From Halovenus sp. (GTDB lineage: Archaea > Halobacteriota > Halobacteria > Halobacteriales > Haloarculaceae): a DNA stretch of 17,424 bases. The stretch covers positions 1 to 17,424 of the forward strand of contig PUNZ01000186.1 of NCBI GenBank assembly GCA_003551945.1. The letters run 5' to 3'. Below are positions 5,277-15,069 of the stretch, one piece after another. Under the pieces are notes generated by a model that did not search any database, had not been told where the DNA came from, and was given only the letters and a program-made list of their open reading frames with translations. A program made the translations under genes and the position numbers. Numbering within the stretch: position 1 is the first letter of the stretch; each line of letters opens with the position of its first letter.

Positions 5277-8200
5277 ATGTATATCAAAGAGCTCGTCCTT
5301 GATAACTTCAAGAGCTTTGGTCGCAAGACCCGCTTGCCGTTTTACGAGGACTTTACCACCGTAACCGGGCCGAACGGCTCGGGCAAATCGAACGTTATCG
5401 ACTCCGTTCTCTTCGCCTTAGGCTTGGCACGAACGTCGGGTATTCGTGCTGAGAAGCTCCCGGACCTTATCTACAATCCTGGCCATCAGGAGGGAGAATC
5501 ATTCCAGGGCGAACGCGAAGCAAGTGTAGAGGTCGTTCTTGACAACAGTGACAGAACCCTCGAACGCGCACAGGTCGTCTCGGCGACCGGCACCGAAGAT
5601 GTCGGAGATATCGACGAAATCAGCATCAAGCGCCGGGTTAAAGAGACTGCTGAAAATTATTACTCCTACTATTATATCAATGGTCGCTCAGTAAATCTCT
5701 CAGATATCCGTGACCTGCTTGCTGCCGCTGGTGTCACACCGGAAGGATATAACGTGGTCATGCAGGGCGATGTGACGGAGATTATCAACATGACGCCGGG
5801 CAATCGCCGGCAGATTATCGACGAAATCGCCGGTGTTGCAGAGTTTGATGCCAAAAAAGAGGATGCCTTTGAAGAACTTGATGCGGTTGAGGACCACATC
5901 GACGAGGCAGACCTCCGTATCGAGGAGAAAGCAGACCGACTCGAACAGCTCGAAGACGAACGAGAAACGGCGCTTCGGTATCAGGACCTCCGCGAGGAAA
6001 AAGAAACGTACGAAGGGTACCGGAAAGCTGCCGAGCTTGAGGACAAACGTGCTGAGCGAGAATCGCTGAAAGCAACCATTGCAGAACGGGAAGAAGAGCT
6101 CTCGACACGGCAAGCTACGCTGGACAAGCACCAAGAAACCCTGATGGAGCTTGAAGATGAGTTAGCGGAACTCAACGAAGAAATCGAGCGAAAAGGAGAG
6201 GACGAACAGCTCGAAATCAAACGGGAAATCGAGGAGATAAAAGGCGACATCGCACGCATCGAGGATGCTATTGCGGCTGCCGAAGACCGAATCGAAGAAG
6301 CCGAGACGCAGCGCAGGCAAGCGTTCGTCAAGATTGACCGAAAACAGGAAGAAATCGACGACCTAGAATCGGAGATTCGGGAAACAAAAGTCGAGAAATC
6401 ATCGATTGCAGCGACGATTCAGGAGAAAGAATCAACCCTCGAAACCGTTGAGAAACAGATTGATGAAGTTGGCGACGAGTTCGAGGAGGTCAAAAACGAA
6501 CTTCAAGACCGGAAACAGGCGCTTGAAGCAGCAAAATCGGAGAAAAATGACCTTCAGCGGGAACAGGACCGATTGCTCGATGAAGCCCGTCGTCGGTCAA
6601 ACGAACAGCGGGAAAAGCGCGAGGAGATCGAACGAATCGAGAAGCGTATTCCGGATATTGAGGCCGAAATCGAGGATTTCGAGCTCGAACTGCAAAAAGC
6701 GACTGCTAATCAGGAAACGATGGAGCAGGTCGTTGACGACCTTCGTGATGAAAAACGTGAGCTCCAGAACACGATAAACGATATCAAAGACGACATTAGC
6801 GCCGCTCAACAGCAGTATGCGCAGCTTGAGGCCAAAGCAGGGCAATCCGGTGATAGTTCGTACGGACGCGCGGTAACGAGCATCCTCAATGCGGATGTAG
6901 ACGGGGTTCACGGAACTGTTGCACAACTCGGCAGCGTCATGGACGAGTATGCAACAGCATGTGAGACGGCTGCTGGCGGTCGACTCGCAAACGTTGTCGT
7001 TGACGATGACCGCGTTGGGCAACGCTGTATCGAGTACCTCAAATCGCGTAACGCGGGGCGAGCAACGTTTCTCCCATTGACCGAGATGCGTCAACGGTCG
7101 CTTCCGTCGGCCCCAACCCATGACGGGGTCGTTGATTTCGCCATTAATCTCGTGGATTTTGACCCGGAGTATGCAGGCGTCTTTTCGTACGTCCTTGGAG
7201 ATACGCTCGTGGTCGATACTATCGAAACGGCACGAGAGCTGATGGGGAACTACCGCATTGTTACCCTTGATGGCGACCTGGTCGAAAAGTCCGGGGCGAT
7301 GACTGGTGGGTCAAGCAAGGGGTCGCGGTACTCCTTTGCAGGAAGTGAGGGCCAACTTGAACGCGTTGCAGCCAAAATCAACGAGCTTGAAGAGGAGCGA
7401 CAATCAGTTCGTAGCGACCTCCGAGATGTCGAACAACGCCTTGATGATGCCCGCGAAAAAGAGTCAGAAACTGCTGAAACAGTTCGAGAGCTTGAATCCG
7501 AAATCGAAAAACGAGAGCGAGAAATCACGGAAGAACGGGAGCGAATCGACAGGCTCGAAACCGACTTAACGGAGATTGAAGACGACCGGAAGGACGTTTC
7601 CGACCAGATGGATGAGTTAGAGGCAGCCATTGCGGTGCAAAATGACGACATTGCCGAGATTGAGGAGACAATTGCCTCCCTCGAAGCTGAGGTTGCCGAT
7701 TCTGACCTGCCTGCGCTCTCGGCCAAAGCCGAAACCATCCACGAGGAAATTGACGACCTCGAACGTCGGGTGAGCGAATTCGATGCGGAACTCGAAAAGC
7801 TCGAACTTGAACGAGAATACGCACAGGAGGCTATCGAAACGCTTCGCTCTGACATCGAAACCGCTTCCGACAAACAAGAGACAGCCGAAAAGCGTATCGA
7901 GGAACTCGAAGCACAAATAGGTGAGAAAGAGGAGCTTCTTACAACAAAGGAAGCAGCGGTTGCTGACCTTGAAGATGAGCTTAAAGAGCTGAAAGGGGTT
8001 CGAAGCGACCTCCGCGAAGAGGTTGAAACGGCGCGTCAAAAGCGCGATGCTGCCAAAGAAAGCGTCACTAACGTTGAGAGTACGTTGAGCGACCTTCGGG
8101 AAGAACACGAGCGACTGGACTGGGAAATCGATGAGCTCGAAGCGGAAGTTGGGGACTACAATCCGGAGGAGGTTCCAGACCACCAGGAGGTCGAAGCAGA

Positions 8201-8846
8201 GATCCGCCGTTTGGAAGGCGAGATGTCGGCACTTGAGCCAGTTAATATGTTGGCTATCGAGGAGTACGACCGTGTGCACGATGAGCTGGAGGAGTTCCGT
8301 GAGAAGAAGGCAATCCTTGTCGAGGAAGCAGACGGCATTCGTGAACGAATCGAGTCCTACGAAGCGCGGAAAAAAGAAACGTTCATGGATGCCTACGTAG
8401 CAATCAACGAACAGTTCCAGGATATCTTTGAGCGCCTCTCAAATGGAACTGGCACGTTACATCTTGAAAACGAGGATGACCCGTTCGATGGGGGATTGAC
8501 AATGAAAGCGCAGCCAGGAGATAAACCAATTCAGCGACTCAATGCAATGAGTGGTGGCGAGAAATCGCTGACAGCGCTCGCATTCATCTTCGCTATCCAG
8601 CGACACAACCCGGCACCGTTTTACGCGCTCGATGAGGTCGATGCGTTCCTCGATGCAGCCAACGCTGACCTGGTTGGAGAAATGGTTGATGAACTCGCGG
8701 GTAAGGCGCAGTTTATCGTTGTTTCCCACCGTTCAGCGATGCTTGAGCGGTCGGAACGAGCAATTGGTGTGACCATGCAAGACAACAATGTGTCGGCGGT
8801 GACGGGAATCGACCTCTCTGGAAGCGAGGTGCCAGCGGATGACTAA
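5277..8846 (+). CDS. smc: Chromosome segregation ATPase SMC
   Basis: ABC-type ATPase that dimerises through its hinge and, with kleisin ScpA, organises and segregates chromosomes. Length 1189 residues, normal for SMC. N-terminal head: Walker A GPNGSGKSN with K37, Q-loop Gln163 in VMQGD. Long antiparallel coiled coil about 170-520, hinge about 520-690 (starting near SYGRAVTSIL, with glycine-rich GAMTGGSSKGS at its end), returning coil about 690-1040. C-terminal head: ABC signature SGGEKSL at 1092-1098, Walker B ending in D1119-E1120, the catalytic Glu. The ATG at 5277 gives the conserved MYIKELVLDNFKSFG beginning. Translation of scpA starts 8 bp before the smc stop, so the two are coupled. The coding region is intact with no frameshift. 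Confidence 0.97.
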   Translation: MYIKELVLDNFKSFGRKTRLPFYEDFTTVTGPNGSGKSNVIDSVLFALGLARTSGIRAEKLPDLIYNPGHQEGESFQGEREASVEVVLDNSDRTLERAQVVSATGTEDVGDIDEISIKRRVKETAENYYSYYYINGRSVNLSDIRDLLAAAGVTPEGYNVVMQGDVTEIINMTPGNRRQIIDEIAGVAEFDAKKEDAFEELDAVEDHIDEADLRIEEKADRLEQLEDERETALRYQDLREEKETYEGYRKAAELEDKRAERESLKATIAEREEELSTRQATLDKHQETLMELEDELAELNEEIERKGEDEQLEIKREIEEIKGDIARIEDAIAAAEDRIEEAETQRRQAFVKIDRKQEEIDDLESEIRETKVEKSSIAATIQEKESTLETVEKQIDEVGDEFEEVKNELQDRKQALEAAKSEKNDLQREQDRLLDEARRRSNEQREKREEIERIEKRIPDIEAEIEDFELELQKATANQETMEQVVDDLRDEKRELQNTINDIKDDISAAQQQYAQLEAKAGQSGDSSYGRAVTSILNADVDGVHGTVAQLGSVMDEYATACETAAGGRLANVVVDDDRVGQRCIEYLKSRNAGRATFLPLTEMRQRSLPSAPTHDGVVDFAINLVDFDPEYAGVFSYVLGDTLVVDTIETARELMGNYRIVTLDGDLVEKSGAMTGGSSKGSRYSFAGSEGQLERVAAKINELEEERQSVRSDLRDVEQRLDDAREKESETAETVRELESEIEKREREITEERERIDRLETDLTEIEDDRKDVSDQMDELEAAIAVQNDDIAEIEETIASLEAEVADSDLPALSAKAETIHEEIDDLERRVSEFDAELEKLELEREYAQEAIETLRSDIETASDKQETAEKRIEELEAQIGEKEELLTTKEAAVADLEDELKELKGVRSDLREEVETARQKRDAAKESVTNVESTLSDLREEHERLDWEIDELEAEVGDYNPEEVPDHQEVEAEIRRLEGEMSALEPVNMLAIEEYDRVHDELEEFREKKAILVEEADGIRERIESYEARKKETFMDAYVAINEQFQDIFERLSNGTGTLHLENEDDPFDGGLTMKAQPGDKPIQRLNAMSGGEKSLTALAFIFAIQRHNPAPFYALDEVDAFLDAANADLVGEMVDELAGKAQFIVVSHRSAMLERSERAIGVTMQDNNVSAVTGIDLSGSEVPADD

Positions 8847-9792
8847 GGACATTCCGCTTGATATCACTGGTCACGACGAACGGGAGCGCCCGGGCGCCGG
8901 GGCTGATGAGACACTGTTTGGGTCACCGAACACAAACGGTGACGGTCCCAAAGAAGATTCAGCCGAGCTGCTTGATGAGCAATCGTCTGCTGAAGATGAG
9001 AGTACTGATGAAACGGTCGAACCAGTGGAAGTTCTCGTTCAACTCGCAAAGGATAACGAGATTGACCCCTGGGATATCGACATTGTCGAGGTAACGGATA
9101 AGTTCCTTGACCGGATTGACGAGTCAGATTTGCGTACCTCTGGTCGTGCGTTGTTCTATGCAAGCGTGTTGCTTCGGATGAAAGGCGATGCGATGATGTC
9201 GGATGACGACCCGGTGGAGGAAGAGCCGGAACCGTGGGAACGTGCGCTCGAAGGCTCCGAGGTTGCCTTCGACGAACCAGACCCATTTGCAACGCTCGAA
9301 CGGGAGATGGACCGCCGACTTGAGCGAAAGCGGGCCCGTGGGATGCCACAAACGCTTGATGAACTGGTCCGCGAACTCCGGAGCGCAGAGCGAGATAGTT
9401 GGTGGAAAGAATCCCGCGAGTACGATACAAGCAACTCACCTGGTGGCTTTCAGCGCGGGACACAGCAAATGGATTATCGCTCCGCAGACCAGTTCCGAGC
9501 AGATGACGAACCAACCGAACACGATGTGACCGGCAAGGTTCATGGGGAAGATATCGAGGCCGTTATCGAAGCGGTCCGTGGAGCTATCAGAGAACAGTAT
9601 GACCGCGGTCGAAAAGAGGTGTTGTTCAAAGAGGTCTCCGAGGCCGGTGGCTCACGAGTCGATACATTCCTTGGACTGTTGTTCCTCTCTCACCGCGGCA
9701 CGGTTCGCCTCCGACAGGATGAACTGTTCGGCGACCTCTGGATTCAAGACCCCAATGCAGTGACTGGCTCCGGCGAAGTTGCAGCGGATTGA
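8839..9792 (+). CDS. scpA: Segregation and condensation protein ScpA (kleisin)
   Basis: Kleisin subunit that bridges the SMC heads. 317 residues. After an acidic N-terminal extension (about 1-70) comes the ScpA N-terminal domain VEVLVQLAKDNEIDPWDIDIVEVTDKFL, typical of the family. The middle is charged and Glu/Arg-rich, with a disordered segment around 195-230. The C-terminal winged helix contains VLFKEVSEAGGSRVDTFLGLLFLSHRGTVRLRQDELFGDLWI, the part that contacts the SMC head. The start overlaps the smc stop by 8 bp. ScpB is not in the window and must lie elsewhere if present. The downstream A/T-rich stretch (about 9793-9823) may end the transcript. Confidence 0.92.
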   Translation: MTKDIPLDITGHDERERPGAGADETLFGSPNTNGDGPKEDSAELLDEQSSAEDESTDETVEPVEVLVQLAKDNEIDPWDIDIVEVTDKFLDRIDESDLRTSGRALFYASVLLRMKGDAMMSDDDPVEEEPEPWERALEGSEVAFDEPDPFATLEREMDRRLERKRARGMPQTLDELVRELRSAERDSWWKESREYDTSNSPGGFQRGTQQMDYRSADQFRADDEPTEHDVTGKVHGEDIEAVIEAVRGAIREQYDRGRKEVLFKEVSEAGGSRVDTFLGLLFLSHRGTVRLRQDELFGDLWIQDPNAVTGSGEVAAD

Positions 9793-9840
9793 ATATAATT
9801 AACGTTTGTCATTTAGGGCCGTGAGATGGTATCTCTGTCC

Positions 9841-9848
9841 TTTTTACC
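9841..9848 (+). promoter_or_regulatory. TATA-like/T-rich box before the lipoprotein gene
   Basis: TTTTTACC, centred about 26 bases before the ATG at 9870. The 77-bp gap after scpA also contains GAATATAATTAACG (about 9792-9805), which could serve as an alternative box with a longer leader or as part of the scpA terminator. Confidence 0.4.
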
Positions 9849-9869
9849 ACCGACAGCTTCTGTTCTTGT

Positions 9870-11309
9870 ATGAATGACTCTTCCGACCGGGACAGGTCCC
9901 CATCACGGCGAACAGTTCTCCGCGGTGGGACGCTCGCGATAGCACTCTCATTGGCTGGTTGTTTCGGGCGCGATGACGATGAAGAAGACACTACCGAAAC
10001 TGAGGACGATGATAGGCCTACAGACTCTGATTCACCGCCAGCCCCCGCAGAGTACGAAACCCTGGCGCTCGACTTTGTCGAGTATGCCAATGATGCTGAT
10101 TACGATGAAGTAGATGACCGCATCGCCGAGGAACTTGCCGTTGAACTCAATTCAGCGGTCATCGATTCAGCTTGGGACGATCTTGAAACACAGCGTGGTG
10201 AAGCGGAAGAGATTCTTTCTGCTCAGTATGAGGGGCTGTTTGATGGGTTCGAACTTGTCACGGTCACCGCCAGGTTCCCGGATGGCCCACAGGAGTTCAT
10301 TGTCGAATTCCAAGAAGGTGAGCGTGCTGTGGCAGGGTTTTTCATCCCTCCAATGGGCGACTGGACGCAACCGGATTACGTTGATGAGGCGGTGTTTACC
10401 GAGGAGGATGTCGAACTCGAGGCAACCGATTCTTGTACGCTGGAGGGGACACTTTCCGTCCCTGAAACAGATACCCCGGTTCCCGGTGCTGTTATCGTTC
10501 ATGGAAACGGGCCGATAGACCGCGATTTAATGACTGGCCCAAACCGACCGTACAAGGAATTAGCACAAGGGCTGGCTTCACAAGGAATTGCAGTATTACG
10601 GTATGACAAACGGACCTTTGCCTGTGACGTTGAGCTTGCCGAGGTAACAATTGATGAGGTGGTCACTGATGATGCAGTGACTGCTCTTGAGACGCTCCGA
10701 AGCCACGGGCAAGTGGCTGATGACCAACTCTTTATTCTTGGCCACAGCTTCGGCGGGACACTTGCGCCACGGATTACTGAGCGAGCGGAGGGTATCGCGG
10801 GCACAATTATGTTGGCTCCGTTGGCACGGTCAATCGCCGATGCGCTCGTTGCCCAGCAGGAGTATCTTCTGACACTTGATGGCGAGCTCACGGAGGAGGA
10901 AGCGGAGTTACTTGCGGAAGTTGAAGCGATTGCCGACCAGATACGCGAGTTGGATATCGAGGAGGGTGACGTAGTAAACAATCTTGGTGGCCGTCCATAT
11001 TATGAGTCGCTTGCTGAATACGACCATCTTGAGGCTGCTGCTGAGCTGGACGTTCCACAGTTACTCGTTCAGGGCGGACGTGATTATCAGGTGACGGTCG
11101 AAGACGATCTTGACCGATGGGAAGAGGCACTTGAAGGGAGAGATGACGTACAAAGCACCGTTTTTGACGACCTTAATCATCGATTCCAGGCTGGTGAAGG
11201 GGATTCGGTCCCGTCAGAGTACTCGGAACCGGGTTCACCGGTTGCAGAGGAACTCATCACTGAAGTCATCCGGTTTATCGAGGAAGGCCCGGACGGAGCG
11301 GCGGAATAG
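9870..11309 (+). CDS. Tat-exported lipoprotein with alpha/beta-hydrolase domain
   Basis: Secreted, lipid-anchored serine hydrolase of unknown substrate, 479 residues. The N terminus carries a twin-arginine signal (SRRTVLRGG, R13-R14) and a lipobox LAGC with Cys31, the usual haloarchaeal Tat-lipoprotein arrangement. An Asp/Glu-rich linker follows to about 55. Residues about 60-165 look like the DUF3887-type domain often found before such hydrolases. The hydrolase domain runs about 180-475: HGNGPIDRD (oxyanion side), nucleophile elbow GHSFGG with Ser293, Asp405 in QGGRD and His437 in LNHRF, so the triad is complete. Esterase or peptidase activity is plausible; I cannot tell which. It stands alone between scpA and pus10, in the same direction. 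Confidence 0.83.
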   Translation: MNDSSDRDRSPSRRTVLRGGTLAIALSLAGCFGRDDDEEDTTETEDDDRPTDSDSPPAPAEYETLALDFVEYANDADYDEVDDRIAEELAVELNSAVIDSAWDDLETQRGEAEEILSAQYEGLFDGFELVTVTARFPDGPQEFIVEFQEGERAVAGFFIPPMGDWTQPDYVDEAVFTEEDVELEATDSCTLEGTLSVPETDTPVPGAVIVHGNGPIDRDLMTGPNRPYKELAQGLASQGIAVLRYDKRTFACDVELAEVTIDEVVTDDAVTALETLRSHGQVADDQLFILGHSFGGTLAPRITERAEGIAGTIMLAPLARSIADALVAQQEYLLTLDGELTEEEAELLAEVEAIADQIRELDIEEGDVVNNLGGRPYYESLAEYDHLEAAAELDVPQLLVQGGRDYQVTVEDDLDRWEEALEGRDDVQSTVFDDLNHRFQAGEGDSVPSEYSEPGSPVAEELITEVIRFIEEGPDGAAE

Positions 11310-11362
11310 CGAGACACACAGCCCTCGTCATTGCCTTGGACTTCACTCGGGCCGTTCGAAAG

Positions 11363-11370
11363 CCAATTAC
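11363..11370 (+). promoter_or_regulatory. BRE/TATA promoter of pus10
   Basis: CCAATTAC, centred about 27 bases before the ATG at 11394 and preceded by TTCGAAAG (BRE-like). It decides for the ATG at 11394 over the open frame back to 11331. Confidence 0.55.
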
Positions 11371-11393
11371 GCACTGGAACCGACGCTCGCACA

Positions 11394-12683
11394 ATGACAG
11401 TACTTTCGCTCGCACGCGATGCCCTCGCAACAGGCCCGGTCTGTGACAACTGTCTTGGGCGACTGGTTGCCGACCGAAGTTTTGGATTGTCAAATGAAAC
11501 TCGCGGAAATGCGCTCCGCGTTGCACGTGCGCTGGACGAGGACGTAGATTATGAGCCAGCTGACGACTGCTGGGTCTGTGAAACTGAATGTGACCGGTTT
11601 GATTGGTGGGCAGAGCAGGCAGTCGCGGCCGTCCACGGCTATGAATTTGACACCTATCAGGTCGGTACGAAGGTTCCACCACTGCTTGAAGAAAACGACC
11701 AGTTGCTTCGGGAGGATGTCGGTCTTGACCCGGAAGCAGGCGAGTTGATGAAAAGCGAGTTCAACCGGGAAATTGGCAAACGGTTTGGTGAGGCAACCAG
11801 CGGACAGGTTGAGTTTGGCCGCCCTGATGTTCTGTTAATCTGTGACCTTGCAACTGACGAAATCGAGCTACAGGTAAACTCTGCATTTGTCTATGGTCGC
11901 TACCGGAAACTCGAACGAGACATCCCACAGACGCGGTGGCCGTGTAGCGATTGCAACGGTACTGGGCGAGTCCAGGGAAATATTTGTGGTGGTTGTGATG
12001 GCTCCGGCTACCGGTATGATGAAAGCGTTGAGCAGTTGGCCGCACCACACGTGTGTGACGCGATGGATGGAACCGAGGCAGTCTTTCACGGAGCAGGCCG
12101 AGAGGATGTCGACGCACTCATGCTCGGGACCGGACGACCGTTCGTCATTGAGGTTGATGAGCCCCGAAAGCGGGCAATCGATACCAAGGCACTCGAAGCC
12201 GAGATTAATGAGGCAGCAGCGGGAAAAATCGAAGTCGAAGGTCTTCGCCGAACCACGTACGACATGGTTGAGCGGGTGAAAGAACACGATGCGAGCAAGC
12301 AGTATCGGATGGCAGTTGCGTTCGATGAACCAGTCTCCGCAGACGCGCTCGCTGATGCACTCAACGAACTCACCGGTGCAACCATCGAACAGGACACTCC
12401 ACAACGAGTATCCCATCGTCGTGCTGCGAAAACACGGATTCGAGAGGTCTACGATGCAAGCGGTTCGCTCGATGATGATCCGGACGAATCAACTTCCGCA
12501 ACTATTGAGGTTCATGGTGCGGGTGGCCTCTATGTTAAAGAACTGGTCAGTAGCGACGAAGGTCGGACTAGCCCAAGTTTGGCAGGGTTGCTTGGTATCG
12601 GTGCAGTAGTCACTGCACTGGATGTCCTTGCTGTCGAAGGGGAAGAAGAACCCTTCGAGCAAGACGAGTTCTTCTTATCATAG
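11394..12683 (+). CDS. pus10: tRNA pseudouridine(54/55) synthase Pus10
   Basis: Archaeal enzyme that isomerises U54 and U55 in the tRNA T-loop. 429 residues. The N-terminal zinc/THUMP region has C17-x2-C20 and C59, C62, C66 (CWVCETEC). Before the catalytic domain there is a CxxCxGxG-type insertion (CSDCNGTG and CGGCDGSG), also found in this family. The catalytic domain has GREDVDALMLGTGRPFVIEVDEP, with the RED Asp238 as the likely catalytic residue. The C terminus contains the HGAGGLYVKELVSSDEGRT segment common to pseudouridine synthases, followed by acidic sequence. The start MTVLSLARDAL fits the TATA spacing. The tRNA-His in this window carries T54-T55, a substrate of the family by rule. 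Confidence 0.95.
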   Translation: MTVLSLARDALATGPVCDNCLGRLVADRSFGLSNETRGNALRVARALDEDVDYEPADDCWVCETECDRFDWWAEQAVAAVHGYEFDTYQVGTKVPPLLEENDQLLREDVGLDPEAGELMKSEFNREIGKRFGEATSGQVEFGRPDVLLICDLATDEIELQVNSAFVYGRYRKLERDIPQTRWPCSDCNGTGRVQGNICGGCDGSGYRYDESVEQLAAPHVCDAMDGTEAVFHGAGREDVDALMLGTGRPFVIEVDEPRKRAIDTKALEAEINEAAAGKIEVEGLRRTTYDMVERVKEHDASKQYRMAVAFDEPVSADALADALNELTGATIEQDTPQRVSHRRAAKTRIREVYDASGSLDDDPDESTSATIEVHGAGGLYVKELVSSDEGRTSPSLAGLLGIGAVVTALDVLAVEGEEEPFEQDEFFLS

Positions 12684-12740
12684 GAGTATGATTGACGCGG
12701 ATTGAGAGCCAGGGTTCTGATCGCTTTCCAGACAATGGGT

Positions 12741-12747
12741 TTTTATT
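12741..12747 (+). promoter_or_regulatory. TATA box of the M61-like peptidase gene
   Basis: TTTTATT, centred about 26 bases before the GTG at 12770. It selects that GTG, which also gives a proper signal peptide, over the TTG at 12692 that opens the frame. Confidence 0.5.
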
Positions 12748-12769
12748 GAGCCTCACAATATATCACCCA

Positions 12770-15019
12770 GTGAGAGACCGAGCAGTGGGGATTCGGTGGG
12801 TGGTGATAGTGTGCTTACTCCTTGTGATAAGCGGTGGGGTTGCAGTAGGTGCTGAAACCACACCATCACAGACAACAGCAGAGGATGGTGATGTTATTGA
12901 ATTGCAGTCCTTAGCGAGTGACCCCCGAGAGGGAGAGACTGTGGCTATCGAACTCGCTTATTACCTCGGTGATTCAATATCTGAACTCGAAATAACAGTG
13001 ACCGACGCGACCGTTGAGGCAGGGGATGGGTTTACTGAGGTTGGTGAGAACACTTTCGAATGGGATGGCGAGACAGAAATACCGGTGCTTGAGGCTGAAA
13101 CGGAAGTTGAGCAATCTGCACATCAACAGGACGGCTCTGATTTCGCTGGGACTGATGAATGGGCGCTTGTCGGGGCTGTCTCGACAGAGGCACAGTTTAG
13201 CGGCACCGGTGACCTCGCCTTCGAGCGGACGATGGACCACGACTACGAGGGAGTTGCAGGTGATGAGATGGCGTATGTTGGCTCATACGAGAGTGAGACG
13301 GTCGAGACGGATGCCGGGGATATCGTGATTGTCACGGCCGATGAAGCTTCTCCGCCGCGTTCAACCGCGGAAGTTGGTGAGATACTGGCCGACACTGTCG
13401 ACCAGTTCCAGATAGCTGAGCCACGAGAGCGCATTTATGCGTACATCGTCACAGACCCGATTCGTCGCGGTGGATTAGCAACAAGTGGAAATGCTGATTT
13501 CTGGGTCCACGAAGACAGCCTTGAACCGCCACGGACGACCCTCTGGCACGAGTATATACACTCACAACAGAACTTCCGCCCGGAAACTGATGTGACATGG
13601 ACAATCGAGGCGGAAGCGGATTATTACGCGTACCTACTGGCAATGAAACAGGGACATATCGATTATCACGAGTTCTACTCGGCGCTTGGCGGGGCAGATG
13701 AAGACCACGAAAGCGCCATCCTCACGCAGCCGGACACCTGGAGCGGCCAGACTGATTACGAACTCGGCGCCCTGACGCTTGCCGTTCTTGATGCAGAAAT
13801 CAGGGAACAATCTGCTGGAACGGATACGTATATGGACGTCATGGAGACAAAAAACGAGGAGGGTGGCGATGCAGTGATGGGGCAAGGCTCAGTGACGGAT
13901 GCTGACCTCGAGTCGTTTGTGAACGATGCCGCCAGAACGGATTTGAGTCCTTTCTTTGATGCACACATCAGGACCGAACCGGACTCTCTTTCCGTCCCTG
14001 GGCCGCTCGCTTACGAGGTAAGTGAGACTGGTTCCACACTTGATATTGCTGTTGAGAACACGGTGGTGGGTGCAGAGTCAGAAGGGCGTATCGAATTTTT
14101 GGTATCCAATACTGGCAATGGCATAAGCATCGCACCGTTCATTGAATTGAGCGTCCCGGATGAAGTGGGTGATGGGCAGGTCAGCGTTAGTTCCGACAGC
14201 GAAATTGGAAGCGGTGTGACAGCCGTCGATGATGGCTGGGTGATTGACAACCTAGAACCGGGTGAGACAGTCACTGTTGAGTATCTCTTTGACGCACCGG
14301 AGGATGAGTCCACTGAACCGGATGATATTGATGCGGTTGTTACGGACCTTGCTGGCGAGTCCGCAGCGACCAGTTCAGACCTGGAGATTGTAGAGGCACC
14401 GGAGGTTTCGTTTGACACACCCGAGGTGAGTGGTCCTGGCGAGTCAGTTTCATTTGAAGCAGACGAAACCGTGAGCGAGCAAGATATCGTGTCCTATACT
14501 TGGGAAATCGCTGGACCAATAGATGAGACCAGTGAAACTGATGGCCCGACGTTTGAGTATGAGTTCGCTGAAAGTGGGGAGTATTCAGTTATTCTCACGG
14601 TTGAAAACGATGATGGTGCAACAGCAACGTCCGCAGCGGACCATCTTGTCAACGATGAACCGTCAGTCACGATTGATGCGCCGGAGGAGGCTGAACCCGG
14701 GGAGGCGTTTTTGGCGGAGGCGAACGTGACCAATGAGTTTGGTTCTTACGAGCTTGAGTGGGAGGCAAACGGTCTGGAGGCCTCCGCTGAGCGAGTCGAA
14801 TTCGAGTTTTCTTCGGACGGAGAGCGCGAACTGACCGTGACTGTAACGGATGAGTACGGCGAAAGCGCATCTGAATCAACCACCGTTATTGTCGGTGACC
14901 CACAGGACAGTGATGGGCTGCAAGGCGAACTTGCAGATGCTGTCGGTCCTGGATTTGGTATTCCCGTCGCCATGGTGGCATTCGTAGGGCTGTTTCTCTA
15001 TCTTCGACTCCGCGAATGA
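12770..15019 (+). CDS. Secreted M61-like metallopeptidase with PKD-type domains and PGF-CTERM tail
   Basis: Probable cell-surface zinc peptidase, 749 residues from the GTG. Sec signal: MRDRAVGIRW then a hydrophobic core VVIVCLLLVISGG and an AVGAE cleavage region. Residues about 30-190 look like a beta-sandwich. The gluzincin active site is H260-E261-Y-I-H264, with the third ligand probably E280 in WTIEAEADYYA, the arrangement of family M61. About 425-545 is a CARDB-like beta region with NTGNG. Two PKD/Ig-like domains follow (about 545-628 and 630-712). The C terminus is PGFGIP (P727-F729) + hydrophobic helix + RLRE, the PGF-CTERM signal processed by archaeosortase A. Substrate unknown; M61 assignment is by motif only. 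Confidence 0.85.
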   Translation: MRDRAVGIRWVVIVCLLLVISGGVAVGAETTPSQTTAEDGDVIELQSLASDPREGETVAIELAYYLGDSISELEITVTDATVEAGDGFTEVGENTFEWDGETEIPVLEAETEVEQSAHQQDGSDFAGTDEWALVGAVSTEAQFSGTGDLAFERTMDHDYEGVAGDEMAYVGSYESETVETDAGDIVIVTADEASPPRSTAEVGEILADTVDQFQIAEPRERIYAYIVTDPIRRGGLATSGNADFWVHEDSLEPPRTTLWHEYIHSQQNFRPETDVTWTIEAEADYYAYLLAMKQGHIDYHEFYSALGGADEDHESAILTQPDTWSGQTDYELGALTLAVLDAEIREQSAGTDTYMDVMETKNEEGGDAVMGQGSVTDADLESFVNDAARTDLSPFFDAHIRTEPDSLSVPGPLAYEVSETGSTLDIAVENTVVGAESEGRIEFLVSNTGNGISIAPFIELSVPDEVGDGQVSVSSDSEIGSGVTAVDDGWVIDNLEPGETVTVEYLFDAPEDESTEPDDIDAVVTDLAGESAATSSDLEIVEAPEVSFDTPEVSGPGESVSFEADETVSEQDIVSYTWEIAGPIDETSETDGPTFEYEFAESGEYSVILTVENDDGATATSAADHLVNDEPSVTIDAPEEAEPGEAFLAEANVTNEFGSYELEWEANGLEASAERVEFEFSSDGERELTVTVTDEYGESASESTTVIVGDPQDSDGLQGELADAVGPGFGIPVAMVAFVGLFLYLRLRE

Positions 15020-15069
15020 GTCTCCGCGTGGTGGTGGTGGCTCACACACGTTGCCATGTCCGACAAACA

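Noticed and set aside
5672..8279. Long minus-strand open frames (100-220 codons) opposite smc
   Set aside because: They are Ser/Arg- or Phe/Leu-rich reverse-frame shadows of the Glu/Lys/Asp-rich coiled coils and have no recognisable motifs.
15026..15040. GTG tandem repeats as a microsatellite
   Set aside because: Only about four units; too short to mean anything.
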